NCBI RefSeq assembly: GCF_014844035.1
Contig: NZ_CP062159.1
Location: 3,844,001-3,908,000 of the forward strand
DNA length: 64,000 nucleotides
From: Flavobacterium sp. MDT1-60
GTDB lineage: Bacteria > Bacteroidota > Bacteroidia > Flavobacteriales > Flavobacteriaceae
Direction of reading: 5' to 3'
Shown: one piece after another, positions 19,311 through 27,983 of the stretch
How positions within the stretch are numbered: the first letter of the stretch is position 1
Layout of the letters: each line of letters starts with the position of its first letter
Translations under genes and position numbers: made by a program
Notes under the pieces: model-generated
The model's database searches: none
Told to the model about the DNA's origin: nothing
Seen by the model: the letters and a program-made list of their open reading frames with translations, nothing else

Positions 19311-19766
19311 TTATATCACAATTTCTAAAAACCCTTTTTTTGTATTTGTTTTAAAATCTTTTGAAAAGTCCGTCAACCAATTTGCATAATCACTTCTATA
19401 ATAAAAATTCTTTTTATGGTTATTTGGGTAAACAACAATTATATAGGCATCAATATTGTATTCGGCCTTCGAATTGGGATAAAAAAATTTATTTAATTCA
19501 TTTTCATACTTTTCAAAATCATCATAATCTATGAATGTAAGAATATCGATATCCTCGGGAGCGTTCTTCTTAGTTACATAGGAGCCATCAACCCATTGCT
19601 TAATATCTTTACCAATTATGTTTTTTAGTTCATTCGAATAATTTAAATATAGATTGTAAATATCTTCTCGAATATTATTAATTTTAAAAGTTTGCTCTAA
19701 TTCAGAAAGGGTTGAAGAAATATTTCTATCCGGAGTTAGATAGCCGTTAGTATCAAATTGTAACAT
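19311..19766 (-). CDS. Nucleotidyltransferase-like protein (DUF6932-type)
   Basis: 151 residues. Residues 63-75 or so read VDGSYVTKKNAPEDIDILTF: a GS motif followed by DxD at the spacing of the minimal Pol-beta nucleotidyltransferase fold, with a third acidic position likely in the YNIDAYIIVV strand. The fold is that of MNT-type enzymes and of the DUF6932 group. Such proteins are often one half of toxin-antitoxin or defence pairs, adding nucleotides to a partner, and here a 100-residue protein follows after one base. The composition is more AT-rich and Lys/Asn/Tyr-rich than the flanking redox genes, consistent with transfer. Confidence 0.8.
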   Translation of the reverse strand: MLQFDTNGYLTPDRNISSTLSELEQTFKINNIREDIYNLYLNYSNELKNIIGKDIKQWVDGSYVTKKNAPEDIDILTFIDYDDFEKYENELNKFFYPNSKAEYNIDAYIIVVYPNNHKKNFYYRSDYANWLTDFSKDFKTNTKKGFLEIVI

Positions 19767-20075
19767 ATGAGAAAATTATAATCCCAAATATAGTGAAAAT
19801 TATTTCAAGCTAACAACGGTTTTGTGAGATTTGGTTTTTGGTTTAATTTAAACATAGTCTTATATTTGAGAAAATTTGTGATTAACCGAAAAACAAATCT
19901 TAATTAGTACCAAACCACGCAAAACCAGAAAAGTTAAAAACTAGTTTCTTTCAATTTCCTTTTTTTAAGTATAAAAACGTATCCCGAAGCTTCGTGACTA
20001 TGTGTTAAAAAAAATCAGAGAAACATACCCACACCTCTACAAGTTAGAATTATACAAACATTTATAAAGAATTAT
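19767..20075. other. Intergenic region between the nucleotidyltransferase and apbE genes
   Basis: 309 bases with no gene. It contains CGAAGCTTCG followed by TGACTATGTGTT (about 19986-20005), which resembles the reverse of the AACACATAG elements at 18927 and 21099 and may be a remnant of the same repeat family. Confidence 0.45.
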
Positions 20076-21092
20076 ATGCTGCATAAATACAAATCCCCTT
20101 TCCATTCAGTACTGTTTATTTTGGTATTTGTATGTACTTTTAATGCTGAAGCTCAAACACTCCGAAAAAGAACAACGATGCTTATGGGAGGCCGGTTTGA
20201 TATTTCGATTGTAGCGCAAGATTCCATAACAGCAGAAAATTCAATTGATGAAATTATTTCTGAAATCACCAGAATTGAAAATTTAATTTCAGATTGGAAA
20301 CCCACTTCACAAGTTTCAGAAGTCAATCAGAATGCGGGAATTCGTCCTGTAAAAGTCGACAAAGAAGTTTTTGAACTAACGCAAAGAGCACTTCATTTTT
20401 CTGAAATTACCAACGGTGCTTTCGATATCAGTTTTGCAGCCATGGACCGAATCTGGAAATTTGATGGCTCGATGACCGAGATGCCTTCGGCGGAAGCCAT
20501 AAAAAAATCGGTAGAGAAAGTCGGTTACAAAAACATCATTTTGGATAGCGCGCAATCGACTATTTTCCTAAAATTAAAGGGAATGAAAATTGGTTTTGGC
20601 GCTTTAGGCGAAGGATATGCTACCAACAAATGCAAGGATTTAATGTTCGCAAAAGGCATAAAAGCAGGAATCGTAAACGCCACTGGTGATATGACCGTTT
20701 GGGGAAAACAACCCAATGGCAAAGACTGGAACATCGGAATGACAAATCCTTTTCAGACCGATAAAGTTTTTGCTGTAGTTCCGTTGCACGATGGCGCCGT
20801 AACAACTTCAGGGAGCTACGAAAAATTTGTGGTTTTAGAGGGCAAAAGGTATTCGCATATTATAAATCCAACAACTGGATATCCCTCTACCGGGCTTTGC
20901 AGCGTTTCTGTTTTTGGTCCCAATGCCGAAACAGCCAATGGTTTTAGTACTTCGATCATGGTTTTAGGAAAAGAAGCCGGAATCAGCCTCATCAATAAAT
21001 ATCCGGAATACCGCTGGATTTTGATTACAGATAAAGGGAAAATTATTAAATCGAAGAATTTTAATAAGACGAGATTTCATTTGAAAAATTAG
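20076..21092 (+). CDS. apbE: FAD:protein FMN transferase
   Basis: 338 residues with a Sec signal peptide ending TFNAEAQ, so it acts outside the cytoplasm. It transfers FMN from FAD to Ser/Thr of target proteins. Family hallmarks visible are TMLMGGRFDISIVAQD near the start, NGAFDISFAAMDRIWKFDG, the FAD-binding KIGFGALGEGYATNKCKDL, GIKAGIVNATGDMTVWGKQP, and TSGSYEKFVVLEGKRYSHIINPTTG carrying the Mg-binding region. The natural substrate nearby is the DUF2271 protein with its SGAS motif. The gene is separated from the PepSY reductase by an opposite-strand insertion of about 1 kb, so it probably now needs its own promoter. Confidence 0.95.
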   Translation: MLHKYKSPFHSVLFILVFVCTFNAEAQTLRKRTTMLMGGRFDISIVAQDSITAENSIDEIISEITRIENLISDWKPTSQVSEVNQNAGIRPVKVDKEVFELTQRALHFSEITNGAFDISFAAMDRIWKFDGSMTEMPSAEAIKKSVEKVGYKNIILDSAQSTIFLKLKGMKIGFGALGEGYATNKCKDLMFAKGIKAGIVNATGDMTVWGKQPNGKDWNIGMTNPFQTDKVFAVVPLHDGAVTTSGSYEKFVVLEGKRYSHIINPTTGYPSTGLCSVSVFGPNAETANGFSTSIMVLGKEAGISLINKYPEYRWILITDKGKIIKSKNFNKTRFHLKN

Positions 21093-21098
21093 GTTGTT

Positions 21099-21153
21099 TT
21101 TAAACACATATAAACATAGATTTTGTAGCCGCTTAAAAAGGCATTTAATTGAC
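21099..21153. repeat. Dispersed intergenic repeat, copy B
   Basis: Partner of the element at 18927-18982, sharing AAACACATA, AAACATAGAT and the GTAGCCGCT/GCAGCCGCT core. It directly follows the apbE stop codon. Confidence 0.6.
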
Positions 21154-21320
21154 ATAAAAATGTTATCGTGCCTCTAGTTGTTTGCAACTTATGAAACTGA
21201 GCATATTCGGCTAAATGAAAATAGAAATTAACAATAATTCCACTAAAAATGCAAATAATTAGAGACTTGTGTTATCTTCCATTTTTTGTCGGTTCATTTT
21301 AGCTCGAATATTTTAAAGCA

Positions 21321-21350
21321 TTGCGCTAGGTAGATTTTTTGTTACCTTTG
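21321..21350 (+). promoter_or_regulatory. Promoter driving a short leader ORF and the EamA gene
   Basis: TTG (21321-21323), 19 bases, then TACCTTTG (21343-21350), a textbook Bacteroidota spacing. Transcription would start near 21357, about 14 bases before a 12-codon ORF and 180 bases before the EamA start. Confidence 0.7.
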
Positions 21351-21370
21351 CAATTCTTAATAAAAAAGAT

Positions 21371-21409
21371 ATGAACAGAAAGAGTTGTCTTCCTCCCCCA
21401 AGGTTTTAA
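21371..21409 (+). CDS. Candidate 12-residue leader peptide upstream of the EamA transporter
   Basis: An ATG about 14 bases after the predicted transcription start encodes MNRKSCLPPPRF and a TAA. Three consecutive prolines after Cys-Leu make it a plausible ribosome-stalling or attenuation peptide. I do not see a clean terminator between it and the EamA ATG at 21537, so the mechanism is open. Evidence is the position just behind a well-spaced promoter; nothing proves translation. Confidence 0.4.
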   Translation: MNRKSCLPPPRF

Positions 21410-21536
21410 TATTTTCTAGAAATTTAAAAAAGTATGGCTTAGATATTTTTATCTATTGAATTGCTATGCTTAAAATTCTAAATTAAATATTAATATTAAA
21501 AATCTTGTCCTGAAAAGGATTGGTAGATAATTTTTT

Positions 21537-22406
21537 ATGAAAAAATCATATTTATTATTACACTTTGCTGTGATACTTGCCGGTTTTACTGGCGTTTTTG
21601 GAAAACTAATTTCCCTTAATGAGGGATTATTAACTTGGTATAGAGTATTATTTTCGTATGTTATTTTATTCCTGATTCTAAAACTTTTTAAAATAGCTGA
21701 CAGAACTACTTTAAAAGAAAAATTTGATATTGCTAAAATAGGCTTGCTAATTACCATACATTGGTTTTTTTTCTACGCAAGCATTAAGTACTCAAACATT
21801 TCTATCGGTGTTGTTTGTTATTGTTTGACAAGTTTTTTTACTGCTTTTTTCAAACCTTTGATTGATAGAACAAAGTTTAAATTTTCTGAATTATTGTTAA
21901 GCGCATTGACGTTATTAGGTATCAGTCTGATTTTTCATTTTGACGCTTCTTATCAATTAGCCATTGTTTTGGGTTTTATTTCATCAGCTTTTGCTGCACT
22001 TTATACAATTTTTAATGAACGGCTGGTTAAAACTTACGACAGTAAAATAATTAATTATTATCAGATGTTTGGCGGAACTATTGGGCTGGGCGCTTTGCTC
22101 CCTTTCTATTTACTTCTTTTTCCTGCGGAAAGCTTTGTTCCAAATTTAAAAGATACTTTTTATCTGATTTTATTATCGCTTTTCTGTACAGTTGGCTTGT
22201 ATGTTTCTTTTGCTGAAGTGTTGAAAAAGATACCTGCTTTTACTGTTAATCTTAGCTTCAATCTCGAACCTATTTATGCCATTATATTGGCATTTATATT
22301 TTTTGATGAAAGTAAGGAAGTAAATACTTCTTTTTATGTGGGTTTGTTCTTTGTAATGATTTCTGTTCTTTTACAGACGATTATTTCTTTAAAGAAAAGT
22401 AAATAA
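21537..22406 (+). CDS. EamA/DMT family exporter
   Basis: 289 residues with ten hydrophobic segments in two five-helix repeats, the pattern of the drug/metabolite transporter superfamily. The first repeat starts LLHFAVILAGFTGVFGKLISLNEGLLTWYR and the second ends FNLEPIYAIILAFIFFDESKEVNTSFYVGLFFVMISVLL, with the conserved L-E-P near the end. Such proteins export amino acids, their derivatives or nucleobases; the substrate here is not evident. A short leader ORF with Cys and Pro codons precedes it on the same transcript, which could hint at amino-acid responsiveness. Confidence 0.92.
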   Translation: MKKSYLLLHFAVILAGFTGVFGKLISLNEGLLTWYRVLFSYVILFLILKLFKIADRTTLKEKFDIAKIGLLITIHWFFFYASIKYSNISIGVVCYCLTSFFTAFFKPLIDRTKFKFSELLLSALTLLGISLIFHFDASYQLAIVLGFISSAFAALYTIFNERLVKTYDSKIINYYQMFGGTIGLGALLPFYLLLFPAESFVPNLKDTFYLILLSLFCTVGLYVSFAEVLKKIPAFTVNLSFNLEPIYAIILAFIFFDESKEVNTSFYVGLFFVMISVLLQTIISLKKSK

Positions 22407-22423
22407 TAAAAACTATTTTACAC

Positions 22424-22463
22424 AAAGGCACAAGTGTTTATCATTCTGTGCCTTTCTGTTTTT
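22424..22463 (+). terminator. Intrinsic terminator of the EamA gene
   Basis: Stem AAAGGCACA/TGTGCCTTT (22424-22432 with 22447-22455), followed by a short T-rich run. Confidence 0.7.
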
Positions 22464-22538
22464 CAATAGTATAAGTTTGTCTTGATTTCTAAAAAACACT
22501 AATTTTTTCATACTTTTATCAAAACATCCTGATTTAGT

Positions 22539-23417
22539 ATGACAACAGATATTCTGGAAGTAAATGATTTTATTGTTTTAATTGAGCAGTCTTATGCAAC
22601 AAAAACGGTAGTCCAAAAATGTGAAATCGACGGCGACTCTATTGGTTTTGCTTTTTACGGTTCTGGCAATGTCGAATTGGAAATCAAACATAACAATCAA
22701 ACGAAATATTTGACGAATACTACCGGTTTGGCAATTTGTTTTTTTGGAAATCAGAAAGTGGAATTCGCCCACAAAATTGAACATGATAAACCTTTGCAAT
22801 CAATCAGCATCTTTGCTAAACTTAAATATCTTAATACATTACCTCCGGCTGAAAAAGAGATTTTTGAAAATTATCTTCCGGATTTACTGAACCCAAAAGA
22901 ACATTTTGTTAAAGGTCCGGCATTTTATATGACGCTTGATATGCAATTAGCAGTTCAGAAAATCTTCAACACTTCCTATACCGGCACTACCCGACTATTG
23001 TTTTTAAAAAGTCAGGTGAATGAACTTTTAGCTCATTTTTATGCCTTGCTCACCACAGATAAAAAAGCAGATTTGTCTGAATACGATAAAAACAAGTTGT
23101 TTCATGCCAAGGAAATTGTAACCACTCATTATTCAAAACCACCGTCGATTACCGAATTATCCAAAATGGTTGGACTCAACAGTAATAAACTCAAAAAGAA
23201 CTTTAAAGAACTTTTCGGAATCCCGGTTTTCAAATACATTCAGGAAGAAAGACTGCATAAAGCCTATGAATTGCTTCGCGATAGTGAAAAAACCGTACAG
23301 GAATCGGCTTGGGAAGTCGGTTATGAAAGTTTGAGTTCTTTCTCGAATGCTTTTTATACTAAATTCGGTACAAGACCAAATGATGTCAAACAACAATTCT
23401 TTTCAAACAAATCATAA
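22539..23417 (+). CDS. AraC family transcriptional regulator
   Basis: 292 residues. The C-terminal 100 residues form the two-helix-turn-helix AraC domain: ITELSKMVGLNSNKLKKNFKELFGIPVFKYIQEERLHKAYELL, then TVQESAWEVGYESLSSFSNAFYTKFGTRPNDVKQ. The N-terminal 180 residues are an unclassified ligand-sensing domain with a cupin-like beta pattern. It lies 73 bases before the NmrA-type reductase gene in the same direction, so it probably regulates that gene and the DUF5367 gene after it. The effector is unknown. Confidence 0.93.
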   Translation: MTTDILEVNDFIVLIEQSYATKTVVQKCEIDGDSIGFAFYGSGNVELEIKHNNQTKYLTNTTGLAICFFGNQKVEFAHKIEHDKPLQSISIFAKLKYLNTLPPAEKEIFENYLPDLLNPKEHFVKGPAFYMTLDMQLAVQKIFNTSYTGTTRLLFLKSQVNELLAHFYALLTTDKKADLSEYDKNKLFHAKEIVTTHYSKPPSITELSKMVGLNSNKLKKNFKELFGIPVFKYIQEERLHKAYELLRDSEKTVQESAWEVGYESLSSFSNAFYTKFGTRPNDVKQQFFSNKS

Positions 23418-23490
23418 TTCTTTTCAGACAAATGATTTCATTCTAATCTAACCAATTTTGTATCAGTAATCACTTAAAAACGATATTGAT

Positions 23491-24333
23491 ATGAAAACTA
23501 CAAAAATTTTAGTTCTGGGTGCCAATGGTAAAACAGGACGCAGAGTATGGGAAAGATTAGAAAATAATCCAGATGTTGAAGTTCGCGCAGGTTCACGAAA
23601 TGCTGCAATTCCGTTTGACTGGGAAAAACCAGAAACCTGGCAAGCGGCACTTAAGGATATAGATACCGTTTATATTAGTTATCAACCTGATTTGGCTATT
23701 CCTTCAGCAACAACTGCTATTCAGCTTTTTAGTGGCTTAGCTACGCAAATGGGCGTTCAAAAAATGGTTTTACTTTCCGGAAGAGGCGAAAAAGAAGCTC
23801 AGATTTGTGAAGAAATCGTGCAAACCAACGCCAAAAACTGGACGATTGTACGAGCAAGCTGGTTCAACCAAAACTTTAGCGAAAGCTTCTTTCTGGAGCC
23901 AATACTAGCCGGTTACGTTGCACTTCCAAGAGCCGAAGCACTCGAGCCTTTTACAGATGCCGATGATATTGCTGATGTTGTTGTAGCTTCACTTTTGGAG
24001 GAGAAACACAACGGACAAACTTATGAACTTACCGGACCAAGATTATTAACTTTCAAGGAAGTTATTGCCGAAATTGCCAAAGCTACAGATCGAGATATCA
24101 CTTTTCAATCTTTGAGTTTAGAAGAATATATTCAGATGTTGCGAGAATATAAGGTTCCTGAAGATCATATCTGGCTGGTGAATTATCTTTTTGAACAGGT
24201 TTTGGATGGCAGGAATTCATCCGTTACCTCAGATATCGAAAAAGTTTTGGGCAGAAAAGCCAAAGATTTCTCCGCTTATGCTTTAGAAACAGCTAAAACC
24301 GGAGTTTGGAATCAGACTGTGCCTCAAAACTAA
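23491..24333 (+). CDS. NmrA-like NAD(P)-binding oxidoreductase (atypical SDR)
   Basis: 280 residues with the N-terminal nucleotide-binding motif ILVLGANGKTGRRVWERL (GxxGxxG), an Arg-containing second strand RAGSRNA suited to NADP(H), and a substrate area resembling the NmrA/QOR2 group (VLLSGRGEKEAQICEEIV, WTIVRASWFNQNFSE). These proteins are NADPH sensors or reductases of uncertain substrate. It follows the AraC regulator and is followed after 6 bases by the DUF5367 membrane protein. Confidence 0.9.
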   Translation: MKTTKILVLGANGKTGRRVWERLENNPDVEVRAGSRNAAIPFDWEKPETWQAALKDIDTVYISYQPDLAIPSATTAIQLFSGLATQMGVQKMVLLSGRGEKEAQICEEIVQTNAKNWTIVRASWFNQNFSESFFLEPILAGYVALPRAEALEPFTDADDIADVVVASLLEEKHNGQTYELTGPRLLTFKEVIAEIAKATDRDITFQSLSLEEYIQMLREYKVPEDHIWLVNYLFEQVLDGRNSSVTSDIEKVLGRKAKDFSAYALETAKTGVWNQTVPQN

Positions 24334-24339
24334 ATCGAA

Positions 24340-24813
24340 ATGGTTTATTTGAGAGGAATAGTTTCAGGATTATTCGTTTGGTCTTGTGTTAGTATATCTT
24401 TCTATCTTTTGGAACATATTCCTGTCATCAAAGATTCTTTTGTCGTGCAGGCTTTCATTGTCATGATCTGCATTTCATTCTATGCTTTTTTGGGCGCTCA
24501 ATTTTATTATAAAAACGGACATCAAACAAACGGAATGATAGTTGGACTTATAATGTCCGGAACGGCTTTGTTATTGGATATTTTTATAACCATTCCTTTT
24601 GTAGAAATACCAAACGGAAGAAGTTATCAGAGCTTTTTCAGTAGTCCGGTTTTGTGGATTTTAGTACTGATAACCTTTTTACTGTTTATTTTTATTGGAG
24701 GAAAAAGATTAAACCCAACTGAAACAAGATACGCCAGATCTAATAGAATCTGGCGTATTTTTTTATATAAAATCCAGAGTGACAATACAGCTAAAAAATC
24801 AAAGAGCTTTTAA
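24340..24813 (+). CDS. DUF5367 membrane protein with a terminator inside its 3' end
   Basis: 157 residues with four membrane segments (about residues 5-125), a match in size and pattern to DUF5367. After GGKRLN (near residue 128) the chain continues with about 30 residues of low-quality sequence that are encoded by a strong intrinsic terminator (24729-24764) and the AT-rich DNA after it. The family normally ends near the last membrane segment, so I think the original stop codon has been lost and translation now runs into the terminator. The start is 6 bases after the reductase gene. Function unknown. Confidence 0.85.
   Translation: MVYLRGIVSGLFVWSCVSISFYLLEHIPVIKDSFVVQAFIVMICISFYAFLGAQFYYKNGHQTNGMIVGLIMSGTALLLDIFITIPFVEIPNGRSYQSFFSSPVLWILVLITFLLFIFIGGKRLNPTETRYARSNRIWRIFLYKIQSDNTAKKSKSF
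24729..24764 (+). terminator. Intrinsic terminator overlapping the end of the DUF5367 coding frame
   Basis: An 11-bp perfect stem ATACGCCAGAT/ATCTGGCGTAT (24729-24739 with 24748-24758) followed by seven T. It lies about 50 bases before the frame's stop codon. Confidence 0.9.
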
Positions 24814-24849
24814 CCGGAGATTTGGATCTTGTATTTTTAATTTTATTAA

Positions 24850-27126
24850 TTACATTTCCAATAGCGAATTCAAATGATCGCAAGGAAAATAAATCGTTAT
24901 AACAGCGCCTTCTCCCAGTTTTCCCTCAGCGCGGATCGTGCCGCCAAAAGCTTGCATTATTTTTTTGCATAATGCTAACCCTACGCCTGAACCGCTATAT
25001 ACTTCCTGAGTATGCAATCTTGTAAATATTTTAAAAATAGATGTTGCATATTCTTGTTCGAAGCCTATACCATTGTCTGTAAAAGTAATCCAATGGCAAA
25101 AGATTTTGTCTGAAAAATTATAAGGCTCCGGCTCTTGCGAAGCTGTCACTTTAATAATTGGTACTCTTTCCTTGTCCGCGTACTTTATAGAATTTTGCAG
25201 TATATTAGAGAACAACTGTTTCATTAAAAAATGAATACCGTAAATTTCAGGCAGGTTTTCATACTCAATTACAGCACCCGTTTCATTAATTACTTCTTTC
25301 ATTTCATCAAGAGTAGCCTCCATGATAGTGTTTAGATTAATTTTTTGAAGGGTATCTTTGGTATATTTTATACGGGTATATTTAAGGATATCCTGAAGCA
25401 AAACCTGCATTCGGTTTGCTGAGTTTGAGACACGTTGCAAGGAGTTATGAACGGACTGTGGAGGCGCCTTGTCAATTTCCAAAAACAGTTTAGAAATAAT
25501 AAGCTGAATTTTTCGCAAAGGCTCCTGCAAATCGTGTGTACTGATCCAGTTGATATTTTCAAGCTCAGCATTGGTTTCTTTTAAAATCTCGCTCTGGCTT
25601 CTATACTTTTCTTCTTCTTCACTCAGCATCATTAAAATAATTTGATTGTGCAGTGCATGCGCATAACTTGCTGCTGCATTTATTTCTGCATGCAACCAAT
25701 TGCTGCTCTGATTTTTAAGAATTTGTTTCCAGATATTAAATGAATTCCTGGGATGAAGTCCGTTGCTGTCTTTTACAATCGCTTTTTCAGGATCACCTGC
25801 CCAATTTATTTCAGATACTGTCTCTGGTCTGTACCAGATAATACTATTTTCATTACTAAGGGAATGATAAATAATCCCGGCAAAGTCTGAACACTGATTA
25901 AACTCCGGAAAATAATCTGTTAGTTTATTAGTAGTAAATATTGCTTCTTTAGTCAGGTTACCAATCTTTGCAATAATTGCATTAATCTGATCATCTGACG
26001 GTGTTACACCATTTTTGTAAATTTCGCCCCGTATGCAAATAGAAACACCGGTTGCATTACAAAGATTCAATAATTCGGGATCTGCACTAATAGAGGCAAA
26101 TGATAACGGATTTGGAGGCAAATCTAAACCTGTTAAATGTTCTAAAGCTAAAGATGTTTTACGCACAATCTGATACTCATCTCTAGATTGCCGTAAATCG
26201 ATTTGAGAGCTAATAAATTGTCCCTGAAGTTTAGCAGCAAGTCTAATTTCTGGAGAAATATTTTTAGCCGAATAATGATGACAGGCAATTAGTCCCCATA
26301 ATCTGTCATGATGAATAAGAGAAATAGTTAGCGTCGCTCCCACTCCCATATTTTTAAGATATTCAACATGAATTGGAGATGTGCTTCGCAAAATGGAAAG
26401 ACTTAAATCGAGATTTTTATTCTCTTTATCATCAGTGGTAAAAATAGGCACAGGAACGTAATCAATATCAGTGATCAATCGAAGCTGATTTCTCATATAC
26501 AATTCCCTGGCCTGGGCCGGAATATCAGTATGCGGATAATGCAATCCTAAAAATGGCTCTAAATCTTCCCTGCAATTTTCGGCATAAATCTCACCATTAT
26601 AATTCGCATCAAAACGATAAATCATAACACGATCATAGCCTGTTATGTCACGTGTTCCCTTTGCAACAAGCGCACATAATTCCTGCAGCGTATTAGTGCT
26701 GCTCATATTGGATACAAACTGTATGGTCTGGGTGTACAATTGAGCAATTTGTTCGTTTTTACCAAAATGTGGCTCAGCCTCCAGCACATAAATATCATGA
26801 CTCTTGTGAATGCTCAACTGGAATGATTTTCCTAAGAGTTCAATTTCAAGCGGAAAAATCATTGAATTTTTATCATCGCTGATATAATTAACAATTTCTT
26901 GTTTTGCCTTATTTCCAAAAATTGCACAAAAATCTTTACCAATTGTTTCTTTATAAGATAAGTCAACAAATGCGGCTATATTTTCAGTACAAAAATCAAT
27001 CTTCCAATCTGCTGTAACACCAAGCAGAAAACCATGCGGCTGAATACTGCCCGGAACATGTATAGGTTCATGCTCGCAATTCGTTAAATTAACGATATCT
27101 CTGTTTACAATATTTCTAATTTTCAT
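24850..27126 (-). CDS. bphP: Bacteriophytochrome histidine kinase
   Basis: 758 residues with PAS (about 1-115), GAF (130-300), PHY (310-490) and histidine kinase (HisKA about 515-590, HATPase 625-750) modules. Cys17, in NLTNCEHEPIHVPGSIQPHG, is the biliverdin attachment site of bacteriophytochromes. The GAF domain has YPHTDIPAQARELY, the DIP chromophore motif. The kinase has HDLQEPLRK (phospho-His), LFSNILQNSIKYADKE (N box), DNGIGFE and GSGVGLALCKKIM (G boxes). It is a red/far-red light sensor that would phosphorylate a separate receiver, since no receiver domain is fused. Its start overlaps the end of the heme oxygenase gene by 11 bases, so the chromophore and the receptor are made from one transcript. 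The partner regulator is not adjacent. Confidence 0.95.
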   Translation of the reverse strand: MKIRNIVNRDIVNLTNCEHEPIHVPGSIQPHGFLLGVTADWKIDFCTENIAAFVDLSYKETIGKDFCAIFGNKAKQEIVNYISDDKNSMIFPLEIELLGKSFQLSIHKSHDIYVLEAEPHFGKNEQIAQLYTQTIQFVSNMSSTNTLQELCALVAKGTRDITGYDRVMIYRFDANYNGEIYAENCREDLEPFLGLHYPHTDIPAQARELYMRNQLRLITDIDYVPVPIFTTDDKENKNLDLSLSILRSTSPIHVEYLKNMGVGATLTISLIHHDRLWGLIACHHYSAKNISPEIRLAAKLQGQFISSQIDLRQSRDEYQIVRKTSLALEHLTGLDLPPNPLSFASISADPELLNLCNATGVSICIRGEIYKNGVTPSDDQINAIIAKIGNLTKEAIFTTNKLTDYFPEFNQCSDFAGIIYHSLSNENSIIWYRPETVSEINWAGDPEKAIVKDSNGLHPRNSFNIWKQILKNQSSNWLHAEINAAASYAHALHNQIILMMLSEEEEKYRSQSEILKETNAELENINWISTHDLQEPLRKIQLIISKLFLEIDKAPPQSVHNSLQRVSNSANRMQVLLQDILKYTRIKYTKDTLQKINLNTIMEATLDEMKEVINETGAVIEYENLPEIYGIHFLMKQLFSNILQNSIKYADKERVPIIKVTASQEPEPYNFSDKIFCHWITFTDNGIGFEQEYATSIFKIFTRLHTQEVYSGSGVGLALCKKIMQAFGGTIRAEGKLGEGAVITIYFPCDHLNSLLEM

Positions 27127-27730
27127 TTATCTTAGTCTGCATAAAATGATCGTGAATACAATCAAAAGCATAAATTGCTCCTGCAATTATTTCTTCTTCA
27201 CAATTATTTTCTTCTTCATATGCGGTTAATACATTTAAGAACGTTTTCCAATAACTTCCCGTTTTATTACCATATCCTGAAAAATAAGAAACCCCTTTTC
27301 CTTCATTAAGTCCCTGAATTGATTCGATATTTTTTAATATAAATCTTCCACCTAAAGAAGAACCTTCTACAACATACAAAATCCCAGATGCAAATGGAAT
27401 TGTTATATTTTTTTTAGTATTAAATACGGGACTTGCAACAGGTTTATAATATTTTAAGAAAGTAAGATCTTCTTCTATTAAATGTCTTTTTTCCCTATCA
27501 TTCAGATCATCAAAAACATTTAATAACAATGGAAAAATAGTCTCTTCTACACTATGGTGAACATCATACATAAGTTTTAAATAATGCACATAATCCTGTA
27601 TTCTCATATCTGGTGAAAGAATACAGGAAGAAACCGGTAAACTTTCCAGTCTTTTATGCGAAGCTGCTGTTTTTGCTTTAAGTGTACTCAAAAAATCTAA
27701 GGACAAGGAGGAATTCAAATTGGGGTTCAT
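27116..27730 (-). CDS. bphO: Biliverdin-forming heme oxygenase
   Basis: 204 residues, cytoplasmic, with the bacterial heme oxygenase signature. The proximal heme-ligand His25 is in KAKTAASHKRLESLP, and the conserved distal-helix region is YVVEGSSLGGRFILKN with the Gly-rich kink. Near the C-terminus comes FSGYGNKTGSYWKTFL. It opens heme to biliverdin, CO and iron. It lies immediately upstream of, and overlaps by 11 bases, the phytochrome gene on the same strand, the classical BphO-BphP pairing in which its product becomes the phytochrome chromophore. Confidence 0.95.
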   Translation of the reverse strand: MNPNLNSSLSLDFLSTLKAKTAASHKRLESLPVSSCILSPDMRIQDYVHYLKLMYDVHHSVEETIFPLLLNVFDDLNDREKRHLIEEDLTFLKYYKPVASPVFNTKKNITIPFASGILYVVEGSSLGGRFILKNIESIQGLNEGKGVSYFSGYGNKTGSYWKTFLNVLTAYEEENNCEEEIIAGAIYAFDCIHDHFMQTKINEN

Positions 27731-27983
27731 TTTGATTGTAATTTTCTTGATTTACAAATATACTTAATTTCTGACCTTTTTAAACCAACCAAAAAAACAC
27801 ATTTAAGAATATTCTTAATCGACATTAACAAATAAATCTTTTAGGCAAATTATAATTACCTTCTTATAAAAAAATCGTACCTTACACATTAACTACCTGA
27901 TAATAATACAATTAAAAAACAAAAAAGTATAAGCATCTGCATTGTATCAGTTTTAGATTTGTAGAATAACTAAAAAGAAGTTT

